Below are positions 10,931-23,000 of a DNA stretch of 64,000 bases, piece after piece. Origin of the DNA: Oikopleura dioica (taxonomy: Eukaryota > Chordata > Appendicularia > Copelata > Oikopleuridae); contig OU015568.1 of assembly GCA_907165135.1 (NCBI GenBank), positions 4,782,501 to 4,846,500 of the forward strand. The letters run 5' to 3'. The notes beneath the pieces are model-generated. The model saw only the letters and a program-made list of their open reading frames with translations. It made no database searches and was not told where the DNA came from. The first letter of the stretch is position 1. Every line of letters begins with the position of its first letter. Position numbers and translations under genes: made by a program.

Positions 10931-13010
10931 ATGATCTTATTCACAATCATTTTTGCCACAGCCAACAGCTACAATTACACCTTTGATTATTCCAATGGTG
11001 TTTTATTCCAAGAGAACGAACCCCTTTGGACATACGACGCTGATATCCCCGTAAGAGTCAATGTGCTTCTGGACAGCCCGAGAGAGAAGTTTCGAAGAGC
11101 CCTCAACGCCGACTGTGGAGAAGACTACTTGCTCGAATCCAAGCCTACGAACTTCTTTGGCCGAAACGGAACCGACTTTAACGAAACAACCGAGGATTGC
11201 CTTCTTGGATTCAGAACATTCGACGAGGTAATAAAAAGCTTCATGGGGGAAGATTTGACCATAAGCTGGAGGCACAAGTTGGACTCAAGCGATCGCAAAT
11301 CCTTTAACCTGTTCAAGAACGCCTATCCCGAAGATCCCTTGACATACGAAGAATACCTGAAAAATGGATTGCCAAAGAACCCTGTCCGACCACGCCAACT
11401 ATTCAGCTCGTTCAAGGAAGCATACCCAAATGATCCCTTAACGTATGAAGAATACCTGAAGAAGGGACTACCAAAGAACCCAGTGCAAACTCGAAATCGC
11501 CGCGCAGCAATGGCAGGAGGTGCAGTCATTGGGGGAGTCGCCATAGCAGGCTCCTACGTCTACACCGGTGTCGTCGACGCAAAATCACGAGCGAGAGACG
11601 CAGTTCTTGCTGCCGAAATAGAACTGGAACGGAGAAGAATCGAAAAACTTGAAGAAGTGGTGGAAACGGTAAACGATAAGATTGACGAAGCCGTCAAGAG
11701 AATCCGCAAAGCAAAACGCCCAATCGTCTCCTATGGTGGATTAACGATTCCGAATGACGCGAAGGCTGTTGAACGAATTCTGGAAGGAGCTGATGCGGAG
11801 ATAAACCAATACTTCGCTTCCCAAAGTGCAGCCATGGGCGAAGATATTGTCGAATCGATTCTCACATTGATGAACCATCGGCTCCCATTAAACCCGGTCT
11901 TCCTAGATACGATCAAAGCTCAGTGTATCGTCTATCAAACCGTCCCTGAAGAACAAGCCAGAAAATTCTGCAATGCATTCGCATTCCATACCACTCGTTG
12001 GGACACTCGACTCAGGTTTGTTGGCCTCGGCTTAACGACATGGCCTCGCAAGGATGGCAACGCACAAGGCAAGGACGACCTCGAGATCCGACAGGTGATT
12101 GTCTCGTTAAAAATTCGAATCCCCCCGAATGAAACTTGCCGCTCGAAAATTTACCGCGATCAACCTTGGACATTTCAAAGAAGACGGATCAAGATGGATG
12201 GTAGACCTACCCAAGCACTTAGTGGTGATGCCAAGCAACGAAGTCTTAGAAATGCAACCAGACGCATGTTTACGATTTACTCCTTCGTTTGCATGCTCGA
12301 CGGTATCTCTGACCCCCAACCAGTGTGGAGAATCGATCCTCCTCGGAAATTCGACAAAATATTGCCAGACACAGGAGATTGACAATACGAAGTGTGGATA
12401 CTTCGAAGATTCGACGCGAGCCTTTGTGAGCATCCGACAACCTGGAATCGCCCAGTGGTTCCATCACCATCCATCGGAAAGTGTAAACAAAGTTGACAGT
12501 TTTAAGCGTACGCACTTTGCTGGAGCCCTGAACTGCGGACCACAAATCCTTCGAATAAGTGCCATTATCCCTGGAACACGAGAAGTGGACTCAGTCATGA
12601 CCTACATCCAGCCGATTCAAGTCAGAATGCGGACTGTGCAAGACGACGAAATGGACGAGATGAACGCGAGGATTGCAAAAAACCTTCACACGGTGAAGGA
12701 AATGGGCAACACGATGATCGAGATGAATTTGACAACTCTCGAGCTAATGAAACGAACCGCAGCGACTGAGTCACGAAACGCCGCTGAAACTGCCAAAGAA
12801 TATCTCTACAAAAAATTCATCGCACCAATAATGGGAACCCTCGGAACACTTTCATCGATTGTGCTCATCACGCTCGCAATCTACATCATCATCAAATGCA
12901 ATAGCCGGAGACGCCGCAGACACGAAACACCAAAAGAATACGCCCTTGACTTGCAATTTGCGGAGATGAACAAAATAGCTCAAACGAACCGCTCAACGGA
13001 CACCTTGTAA
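10931..13010 (+). CDS. Env-like glycoprotein of Tor-like element, reading frame broken
   Basis: Two overlapping open frames (10931-12382 and 12129-13010) together have the layout of a class-I-like envelope protein. The first starts with a hydrophobic signal peptide. It then has two copies of a roughly 30-residue block, a furin-type site RNRR at residues 188-191, a Gly/Ala-rich fusion-peptide-like stretch and a heptad-rich coiled coil. The second is cysteine-rich and ends with a transmembrane segment (about 12838-12900) and a basic cytoplasmic tail. The frames do not connect as written. The switch falls near a run of six C at 12121-12126. Either the gene is damaged or the base count of the run is wrong. 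It would be a membrane fusion protein if expressed. No functional claim is made. Confidence 0.8.
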
Positions 13011-13022
13011 AAAAAAACCCCC
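13009..13022 (+). other. A-tract before 3' LTR (weak polypurine-tract candidate)
   Basis: A run of nine A followed by five C directly after the env stop. Gypsy elements normally have a purine tract abutting the 3' LTR. Here the last 18 bases before the LTR are mixed, so this tract is a weak candidate. Confidence 0.25.
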
Positions 13023-13035
13023 GGACGTACGACAC

Positions 13036-13382
13036 TGATGCGTAAAGGAAGCTACGAGAAAAAATATTTTACTTTAAATCTTTATTTTCTGCCTTTTACT
13101 TTATTCGCCATTTACTTGACCTTTCCGCGCCCCTTTTTATTGATTTACGATATTGTGTTATCTGCTTGACCGATTTCGGGCTTCAGCGAAGCGGTAGTGA
13201 CGCAACCTGCTGAGCTAAAGTTCCGATTGACCTCTTTCTGATACTGCGCCAGATGACGCTCTCAGCTGTTTTGTGCCTTTATAAGCGAGTCATGCCTTGT
13301 CAAATTATTCGAAATAAACAAACTACCAACTCCGAGTTAAAGTCTAGATTTTGTCAGAGGTAGCGAGTTCTATTTCGCATCA
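13036..13382 (+). repeat. 3' LTR
   Basis: Identical in length and, by base-by-base reading, in sequence to the 5' LTR (3506-3852). It is followed by the second TCAAG target duplication. Confidence 0.95.
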
Positions 13383-13387
13383 TCAAG

Positions 13388-14090
13388 AATCGTAAATAAA
13401 ACTAGACTGTGAAGTCTTATTTTGCTGACCTTGACAGTAGCTTCTCTTTAGTGAAATTGGCAATGTAACATTGCCAATGTTGCGTAGTAGAAAAACTATA
13501 GAAAAAATGCTAAAAAATCATATTTTTTAGCAATTATTTCTCATTTTTATAAAAAAATTTTAAAAGTTATAATAAATATTAATAAAAGTCATAAAAAAAA
13601 CATTTATCTTTTCATTTTATATGTAAAATCAGCATTTTTTATGTTGAAAAATCGTTGACTCTATAAATTACAGACTGTAATTGAAGCGCTAAGGACTGGT
13701 CGACCTAGGCGCGCTAAGAACTCACCAAACGCTCAGCTGGCGTTTCTTCTTATTTACGATTTGGGCATCATCGAGTACTGACGAATTCCTCTTTTACTCT
13801 CGTAAATTTTCGCTTCTATTAGGGACTCTGATAGATTTATTGAATGAAAGTCCATATAATTCAGTGAATAGGTTTGATTGACGGCCCTATATATAGCAGA
13901 ACACAGAATTTTGAAGGCTCGTCTGCCTTTATTAACAAAGTGACACCCTTAATAAACTTGATAAACCAAAGGTTCGAACCTTATTCTTGTTATTTGATTG
14001 CTATAATTTCAAATTTCAAGTGTATTTTCAAGGAAAATTTTGTTCATGATTTGTACCCCTTGGTTATGATATCCTTAACCCCCGAAAAGA
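13388..14090 (+). other. Upstream region of kinase gene, with candidate TATA box
   Basis: AT-rich with no gene. TATATATA at 13888-13895 lies about 200 bp before the first coding ATG (14091) of the kinase gene and is a possible core promoter. Confidence 0.35.
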
Positions 14091-17000
14091 ATGGCCCGAA
14101 TCGAGCAAGCACTGCGCGAAGCCAAAGAAGGTCAAACCCGATCAAAGAGCCAGAGCCGCTTGCGAGACACAGTAAGTACAATTTGATCATCCGCGAAAGG
14201 GCTAGAGAATGTTCTGAAACCTGATCATAAACACCTTGTTTCGAAAACGGTGCATCTCTGTCACTATCAATCCTTGATTTAAATTTATGGACAATCCCGT
14301 CATTCACAGCTTGACGTGCTTTCTACGCTATTTTCTGTGAAGAAAAGGGTTTGGAGAGAGCTTTTACTGTTGTTGAAGAGATCCTAGAGCGACCAAGGTC
14401 AAGGCTGAAAAAATGATTGATTCAATGAAAAATATTTTTAATGAATAAAATTCTCAATTTTTTAAACGTTTTAAATCCGCGAACAAAAGTTATTTTTTAA
14501 TTTATTTTTTATTTTCGGAAATTTCCAAATTTTAAAATAGCGCGCTATTTTGCACCTGGGAAGGATCTCTCATCCCTTTCTCGCGTGCGGCGGGGCACTG
14601 ACAACTGATTGTGTCAAATAATCGCTCCATCCTTTTTTTCTTGCCAAGGCTGGGTCCCGTGGTGACCTCTAATCGCCCATTGACACATTTTGTAAAAAAA
14701 AAGAGGGAATCATACTCAGCTTTTTTAAGAGTCATTATTGGATTCTAGCTTTTTTTAATGAGTAAGAGGGGAAATATAAGACAACGAAACGGCCCATAGA
14801 AATAAAACGAAGAAGAAGAAGAAGAAAATGGAGGAATTGATAGAGAACTATCCATATGAAGATGTCTATCGACTCATTGAAGAAATCGAAGACTTCAAAA
14901 ACTCGATGCTTCAGATGTCTCTATCTTTAGGCTCGGATCTAAAGACCATAATTTTATGAGGAGATTTTTCTTTATATTTCTTCCTCTGCGCTTTAAGTTG
15001 ATATTTTTCTTGCATTTCGTATGCCCCAGAAATCAGGTCGGGTTAATTTTAAGTAAAAAATCTTCATAAAGTCAATCTTGGTCAAGATCCAATGAAAATA
15101 GAAGACAATTCTAAAGCCGTTAATGATATCCTCAAGCTCTACAACAGAAAGAAATGTGACGAAAACGAGCTTGATGAATTTGTTGCCAACCTAGACATGT
15201 TGTGGTCCCCAAATCACTTATCACACACCTTCAAGGTTATTGTTTCCGTTGAAATTTGTTGACCACTTGGGGCAGAATTTGTAAATGTGACGAATATTGT
15301 CAAAGAAATTCATGACAACCAGGAGATTATGAAGAAGGTATTCTGCAGGACCCTCAATTTTGGCAAGAAAATTGGAAAAGATCCTCTTTACCAGCCGCCA
15401 GCTCTAGAATCTCCTCCTTCACCGACAAAGGTGCTCAAAGATGCTTCGACGAGCACCTCTTTGGATCCGATGGAAATCATCATCGTCAAGAAATCGGAAG
15501 TTTTCGACCTCCTAGACGATGATGGCTTCGGCGAGGATGAAACATCAAGCCTTCCTCTTTCCAATGACTCATCCACAGACGCATCTGACTTTTCAGAAGA
15601 AGAAATCGACGAGGAAGAAACAGAAACGTCTTTGAGTCATGAAAAGAAACGGTCGAAAAGTCCAGATTCCGAGAGCGCGACGCTTTTAGCTTCGTCAATG
15701 ACAGATGATGATTTCTGCTGCTCTGATCTTCTTCTGCTTCAGGGCGAAGAGCTTCAGCCAGACACAGAAGAAACGGTGCAGGGAATGCAGAAGAATGATA
15801 AGGAAAAGACTGAAGTGGAGAAAAGTGAGCCTGACGTTGTTGAAGCTGATGAAATCAACGATAAGAAAGAGCTCGAAAATGCTGATCTGGAAGAAAACGC
15901 ACCGAAGATTGTAAAAATTCAAAAATCTTCTAGGAAAGACATCAAAATCGTCGAAGAAACGAGTCTTACAGAATCAACCGAAGCTTCATCAACGGAAAAA
16001 GACCAAGAAAAACTGATGCCGCACGAGCCAGAAATACCGAATTCGCTTTCTGCTCTGAAGAAGATTTCGGAAAAACTTTCCTTAGAAGAAACTTCCAACG
16101 AGTCACAGAGATCTTCTTTCAATAATCCGCAATTTCAAAAGCCGAAAAGACTGAAAAACTTCCGGAAAAACTCGACATCAATGAGCTCACCCCCGAAAAC
16201 TCCTCAAAAATCACCGGGAAATCTCGAATCATGGCTCAATCTCTTTCCGCTCTCGATTCAATCGACTCCAGCAACAATCAAAAACGAAAGACCTCGACTT
16301 CTATCCTTCCCAAATACGCGCCAGTCCATCCTGCTCTTCGCCGAATGGAATCAACTTCCAGCTTTGTTTCGCTAACATCCGATGCTCTTTCGGATTATGT
16401 CAGCTGTTCTTCGAGCCCGTTTACTGAAGTCGTAGCTGGAGATAATGAGGACTCGAGGTCGAAACAAAGCGAATCGCCGACGGTTGAAGTAATGCCGCTG
16501 ATTAACAAGTTTGAGAGCATGTCTTCGTTGGAGATGAGCAGGTCGAGTCCGGAGAAGATGGAGGAGGAATCTCCTGCTGCAAGGAGACGTAGAATTAGGT
16601 AAAACTTAAAAGTCAATCGACATCTCTGATGTTATATTACTACACATAATTGTTATTTTAATATCACTAAGCAGATAATCTTTTATTATATATAGATATT
16701 ATTGAAAGACCACTTATGGTTTTTTTAACCTTAGCCCGCCAAAAGTGGATCTTCTGGGGTACCCGCCAAGAACACCATATATGGTGCATCCTCCATTGTA
16801 GCTCGACACCATATTTTGTTTCTCATGATTTTATTAAAAGTCCTTGTTCGAAAATAATTTTTTTGATGTATTGAGGTGTTCTCATGATGATTCTAGAGTT
16901 CATTCATTCAAAAACCCACTCACTGGAATTTATAAATTGAGGATCAGAGAAGCTGACCAGGGTAAACTTACGGCAAAATCGCTGGGAAAAAGCTGGGGTA

Positions 17001-20000
17001 CCCGCCAAAAACACCATATATGGTGCACCAACAATTGTAGCTCGACACCATATATGGTGCATGGACTCTTTGTAAAGATAAGGGTCTCCCGACGCTAAGG
17101 TCTATCAGAAACAGGCCGAAAAGCCCACTATCGATAGATAATCGATAAAGCCGTCTCAACGTTTCCTTAATTTTCAAAAAAATTTTCAACGTCCAGCTCA
17201 GTGAGCAAATTAGTGACCGGTTCTCGAGTTGTGGTGTACCTTGGCGGGCTAAGGTTAACTAATTTCTAGACTTCAAATGATCGCTGCCTACACTCGTCCA
17301 GAAACACCATCAAATGGCGTCGCCACTCCAAAACCCTCTCCAAGCCCCGTGCCGGAAGCCAAAATCGAACAGCCCAAATCTCCGTCACCAGAAAATCCGC
17401 CAGAAAAGCCCGAAGAGCCGCCAAAAAGACCACTTTTCAACCCGAATCTCGAGCGCAGAGGCGTTTCCCTCGGCGGTGGAATAAATCGCCAGCGAAATCT
17501 TGGACTGAATCAAGGACCGGAAGATACTAACCGAGAGTCGCGGTCGTTAGTCAATGATCTGGTCAAGGAAAGGTTGGAAAAGAAACGCAAAGAAGCTGAA
17601 GCAAAGAAGAAAAATGGCGGAAAGAGTTTGAACAAGTGGTCATCCTTGTCTTCACTTGGGAAAAAGAAAATGGAGGAAGACTTGGATGAAAAGACATTCG
17701 AGCGGTTTCTGACGAAGAAAAGGGATGGAAAGGAAGAAATCAAGAAAGCTACCGGGTTGGTGAGATCAACAACGACATCCGACTTATCGACTGATTCAAG
17801 GAGAGGGTCATAATCTTTGATTGAAGACTAAAATTTCAATCGGAAATCTGAACAAGAAAAAATGTTTTTGGGTCAAAGAAAAATGATTCGTAGTTAACGA
17901 GTTCTTCTTCGATAAAGATTAAACTATTCTTGAATAACGATTAAATTTGAATCTCAAAGAATTGTCAAATAAAAAAGTCCGATTTCTGCGGTGTTAAATG
18001 ATTTTATGGCCTTTTATTATGGCTTTTTCTCTGTCTATTTCTGACCAATAAACAGCCTCCAGCGATGGAGAAGCTCGATGTTTGACTACAACCGAAACGC
18101 AAACCGCAGCAAGCGTTATTCCTACAACAGCTACAACCAAAACCACAACAACAACAATTCCAATAACATCCCTCTTCAAATCACCGTCGACCCAGAAGAC
18201 CTTGAAATCAACGAGGAAAACTATCGCTCCGAAATCGTTTCCATCTTCGAATCAATTTCTTCTCCAAGAAAATTCCACAAACAAGAGTTGGAAAGGATGA
18301 ATTGCTCTGGAATCGAAAATGCGGAAGATGCAATTATTCTCGATAGGAAAAGAATGACGGATAATCATGTCAAGGAGCTGTATAAAAATGAAGGATTGAT
18401 AGTGGGCGAGTATTTCGCCTTTATCGCACCAATGGTGATTTTTCATAACATTTTTTCAAATTTCGATTGATGATTTTTTCTCTTAAGGAGGGGGTCGACG
18501 AGAAAAATTTTTTCGTTCTTTCAAAATTTCGATTATATTTTTGAATTCATTAATAAAAAAGGAACATTTTTGGTCCCCAGCTTTTTGCGCATTTGTTAAC
18601 TTTTTTTAAGAAAATTTTCGATTTTCTGTCCGAAATCCGAGATTTTTCGAAAGTTAAAAGTTAGTTTTTTCGCTCAAAAACAATTTTCATCCAAATTTTT
18701 TTTGCAAGATATTGTTTTTTAATGGTATCTTAATCATTATCAATAAAAGAATCCAAGTCTCCACGACTTTGGTAAAATTCTCTATGAAAAATGGGTAAAA
18801 ATGACGATTTTGACGAAAATCGAATATTTTTAATCAAAAAGAAAAAATTTTTTATGATAGTAACCCTTAATTTTTTGATCGCCGGTTAATTTTTAAGGGT
18901 CTAAATTATTTATTAATTATATTTGATAAAGAAAAAAAAAACTCGGTTTTCGAGATTTTTTGGTCACGAGACACCCCCACTTCAACCCTTATTTTTGAAA
19001 AATTTTTCAAAAAAAATTTTTTTCTGCTTTTTGCCGGTTAATTTTTCAAACCCTTTTCTTTAAATCTGAAAAGTCAGAATTTCCCTATCTAATCGGGTTT
19101 TTCCGCATTTTTGGTCACGGAAATCCCGATTCTCGTCGACCTCCCCCTTAAATCTCTTTTTAGGACAGGTCTCTTTCGAATCTCCGGGCCAAATCGCTCG
19201 ACAGAGGGACCAATCTGGCCCGAGAACGAGCAAAATCCTTCGATCGTGGAATCGCGTTTCAACAAAATCGAGAAAAGGCATCGAAAAAATCGACGGAAAG
19301 TGACAACAACGAGGACTCATCCCGCCGACCCAGGGACAGATCAGCAAGTCGCTCGAGAATTCGCGCCCGAGGCCCAAGCGCGGACAAAGCCATGTTGACG
19401 GCGATCAACATGTTCGACAAAGGCGACATTCCAAGCGGCATCCGCGCTGCGCAGAAAGAAGCAGAGCGGCAAAAAGCGCTCAAAGCTCTTATCGAACGAG
19501 AACAAAAAGCGTTTAACAAACTCAAAGCAGAAAGCAACCAGCTCCGGAAAGAAATTCTCGAAGACAATCGCGGACGAGCAAGGACTCGAACGAACGAATC
19601 GCCAAAAGTCGGTCATAGGCCGGTGAAAAAAGTGGAAGTTGCGAAGTCGAATCATAAAAACTCACCTGCAGCGAGAAAGAAAAATGTGGAGAAGCAGAAT
19701 TCGACGGACAGTACAAAGAAGAGGAAGAAATCGACTGATATGCTCTCAGGAATGAGTTATTTTTTTTTAAAGGAGGAAGTAGGAGATGATTTAACACTAG
19801 TCTTTGCTTGAAAACCTGTGTAGAGACCTGAGTCAGGGTCCTGAATAAGTAGAATTTGAAGAATTTAGATTGATATGGTTATTTTGAAGAAGGGGTTGCG
19901 CGGCTTTCATTTTAGTTCTTTTAGAATCCTGAGTCAGGTTTTTACTCAGGTGACCTGAGTCATGCCGCCAAATCAGGCTCTAGTTGAACTTGAATTGTGG

Positions 20001-23000
20001 TGCTATTCATGTACAGATGAAAACTCTGTTGAAAGATTTGAGTCAAAAAGTGACCTCTGGATTGATGAAGCTAATCGGGCAGGGACAATCAACGACGACT
20101 CGAGCTGATGATAGCTGCCGAGCAAAAGATGATCCAAACGATGATGTGGTTTCGGCCCAGCCTTGTGACCACGATAACAGTAAGTCCACACAGGTGATGA
20201 TAAATGGCCACGGAGCTAGGGAAGCTACTTATAGAATTATTGAGAAATAAATTAAAAGAGGAAGAAAGAGAGTTTTGAAGATGGAAGATATTTTCGCTTG
20301 TTTTTGGGACAAATGTAAGCGAACAATATTCTCTTCCTTGATTTCAATTTTCTCCCCGGATGAGGATGACATAATGACTTGACAGGGGATTTGTCAAATG
20401 CACGTTTTGTAGCTGCAAGACGATAAAACTTGATTTAAGACCATCCTACAGCGATCCAATGCGAAGTGAAAATCGAGCACTCACTCTTCAGAAAACTCGA
20501 GAGGAAGGTTTCAGTCGTTCTCAGTGGGAAGTCTTCGGCGGTTTCGGCAGAAGAAAAGGTTTGTTTTTCGAAGATACTATATTAATGACTGATGAAGGAA
20601 ATAGAAGATTTTTAGAATTAGTAGTCTTTCTCGATATTCTCTCTATATTTGGAATAATCAGTTGATAACTTCGACATTAAAATTTTAGTGTCTAAATGAA
20701 CTTCCAACAAAACAATTTTCCTGGTCTCCTTGTTTTTCAGTGGGATGGGTTCAATTTATGAGCCTTTCCGCACTCGGAATCTATTCTTAGTTGTTCTCGC
20801 TTCTTGTGATAACCTCAGCGGGTGTCGATCATTTCTTAACACTTTTTCTCTTACTCACAAGTCTTTTTAAGTCTCAGAGGAAAGAGCAGAGGAACACGAG
20901 CGAGGAAGCGAAAAACATGGTCGATCATTCCAAAGCCAAGTCCAGCAAGAACTCTTCCTCAAGCCGAAAAGAAGGAAAGATGAAAAACGCGCAGGAAAAG
21001 GCGTCCAAAGGATCGAGTCAGCGGCTAAAGAATTTGAGGAAGAAGCAGAGTTTGTTGAGGATGGTTCAATCCGGTGCTGGGTGCTATAATAAGGGACCGT
21101 TGACGCCGATTGTTGATGAGAGTCCCCAAAGCAGTCAGACGACGACCCCAGTGATGGTCAAAAAACTCGAGCCGCTGGCAAAATATGATTCTGATGAAGA
21201 GGTATGAAAAAACAGATACGGAATTTGCTAAAAGCAAGATATTATGGTTCGGCAACCTGGGCTGAAAACCTGAGTCAGGGTGCAGCGGCCTAGGGTCGGC
21301 ACCGACCACCATTTTTCGGGGTCGGTTTGGTCGGTCCCCGTGAAAAGAGGCCAAATCCGTGGTCGTTTTGGTCGGTCGGGTCGGCTTTTTTGGTCGTTTT
21401 TTTTGGTCGGTTTTTTTAAAGAGCAAAATTAACATTTGTCAACATTCTTCTATCGCACACAGCCCTCGAGGGCCTCGGATCGAAGCATTTTACTGTGGCA
21501 GTCGATTCGCCATGAAAAGTAAAATTTTCAAGAGCTTTAGCCCGGACTCGCCGTCGATTTTTCTCGTCGCCGGAGAGAAATAAAAAAAAATCGCTCAAAT
21601 GCGTAGGTTAAAACCGACCAAAAACCGACCAACCCGACCAAAAGACACAAAAAAACCGACCAAAACAGACCAAAAGCCGACCATCCAAAATCGAGGTACA
21701 AAATCTGAGGTCGGGCTGGTTGGTGCCCATAAAAACCCGACCATTTCCAACCAGGTCGGGTTTTTTGGTCGGGTCGGTGCCGACCCTAGGCAGCGGCTTT
21801 ATATTTCTGCTTTTTTGAGCCTCAGTCAGGGTATCTTCACAGATTGCCGATGCCAAGTTTTCTACCAACGAGTCAATTTTGTTCGATTTTTCTGTAATCA
21901 AGAAACCATAAAAATATTTTTCTTAGTAATAATTTATAATATTTTCAACGAATTGATAATGAAAAATAAACAATTCCTGTATTTCGATAAAAGTCATCTA
22001 CCTTAATATAAATTATCAATTATACTTCTAAAAATCTAAATTTTAGGACGAGCCCGAAGTCAAGCTTGAAATACTTGAAGTCCCCGACAGTCCCGAAAAG
22101 CAAGAAAAAGACATTCTCGATAAACGAGTCCGCATGGACGATGTCAACGCTCTTATCAAAGAAAAGTACGCAAAAGACGCTGCCTGGCAAGAAGAATACG
22201 ACCAGGCGCGCAAGAAAAGCTCTGTTTTGGAAGACCCGATGATCAAAAAGATCCGCGAGCAGGTACACTTGTCTCTTTCTTCTCCTAGACTTATCGCTGT
22301 CGTTTTTTCAGGAGGAGCAGAATCAGCCCTCAGCGCTTGAAATGCTAAAGCGAAAAAGAGAGGCGCGACGAAAATCGCTCGAAAAATCAAAATCAATTTC
22401 CGAAAACGACCTTCGATCCGACGACATCATCGCCGAGCAGCGAGAAAAAGCCAGGCTCCAGCGAGAAAAGCTCCAGGAAGAACGAGAAAAGCGCCGAGAA
22501 CGAGCGAGAAAGGAAAGAATGCAGATTGAAGAAGACAGAAGAGCGAGAGCCAGAAGAGGGTCGATACGAGAAGTGAATCTTTCCAGCGAGAGTTTGAACA
22601 GCCAAAAGTCGGTGGAAGAGAAGCCGAAAATTGAAGTCATGAAAAAAGCCTCCGAAATCAACTGGGACGATGGGTACACTGAGTGCCTCGACGAACCTGG
22701 CATCTTTTTCGACCCGTTCACTGGTCGGCGAAAAATTGCCTCGGCTCCGGAAGGAAAGCCTCCTCCAGTCCCAAAACCTTCCAAAGAGACGTCTGAACAA
22801 GTCAAATCTTCCTCTCCACCACCCGCTCCTGCTCCAGCACCTGCTCAAGAATCGCCAGAGCCATCGCCTCCGCCGCCAAAAAAGAAGACATTCCAGTGCG
22901 ATGCGCTGCCGAGCGACGATTCCGACCAAGAAATCGACTTCTTCACTGGTCGCCGAAAATCCAGACTTCGAATCAAGCAAGACGATCCCTCCCTCAACCG

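Larger units (their letters stand above)
3501..13387 (+). mobile_element. Complete Tor-like Ty3/gypsy LTR retrotransposon with env-like gene
   Basis: The element is bounded by two identical 347-bp LTRs (3506-3852 and 13036-13382) and a 5-bp target duplication TCAAG (3501-3505 and 13383-13387). The order is LTR, gag-pol as one frame, a 1.6-kb repeated spacer, env-like gene, LTR. Gypsy affiliation follows from the order protease, reverse transcriptase, RNase H, integrase, and from the integrase tail. Tor elements with env-like genes are established in Oikopleura. Assigning this copy to Tor is my inference. Identical LTRs and an uninterrupted gag-pol frame indicate a very recent insertion. The env frame is interrupted once, near 12121-12126. 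Confidence 0.9.

Noticed and set aside
13874-14224. 116-codon plus-strand frame before the kinase gene
   Set aside because: A different frame (ATG at 14091 with a GTAAGT donor at 14172) gives a better first exon. The longer frame has no such structure.
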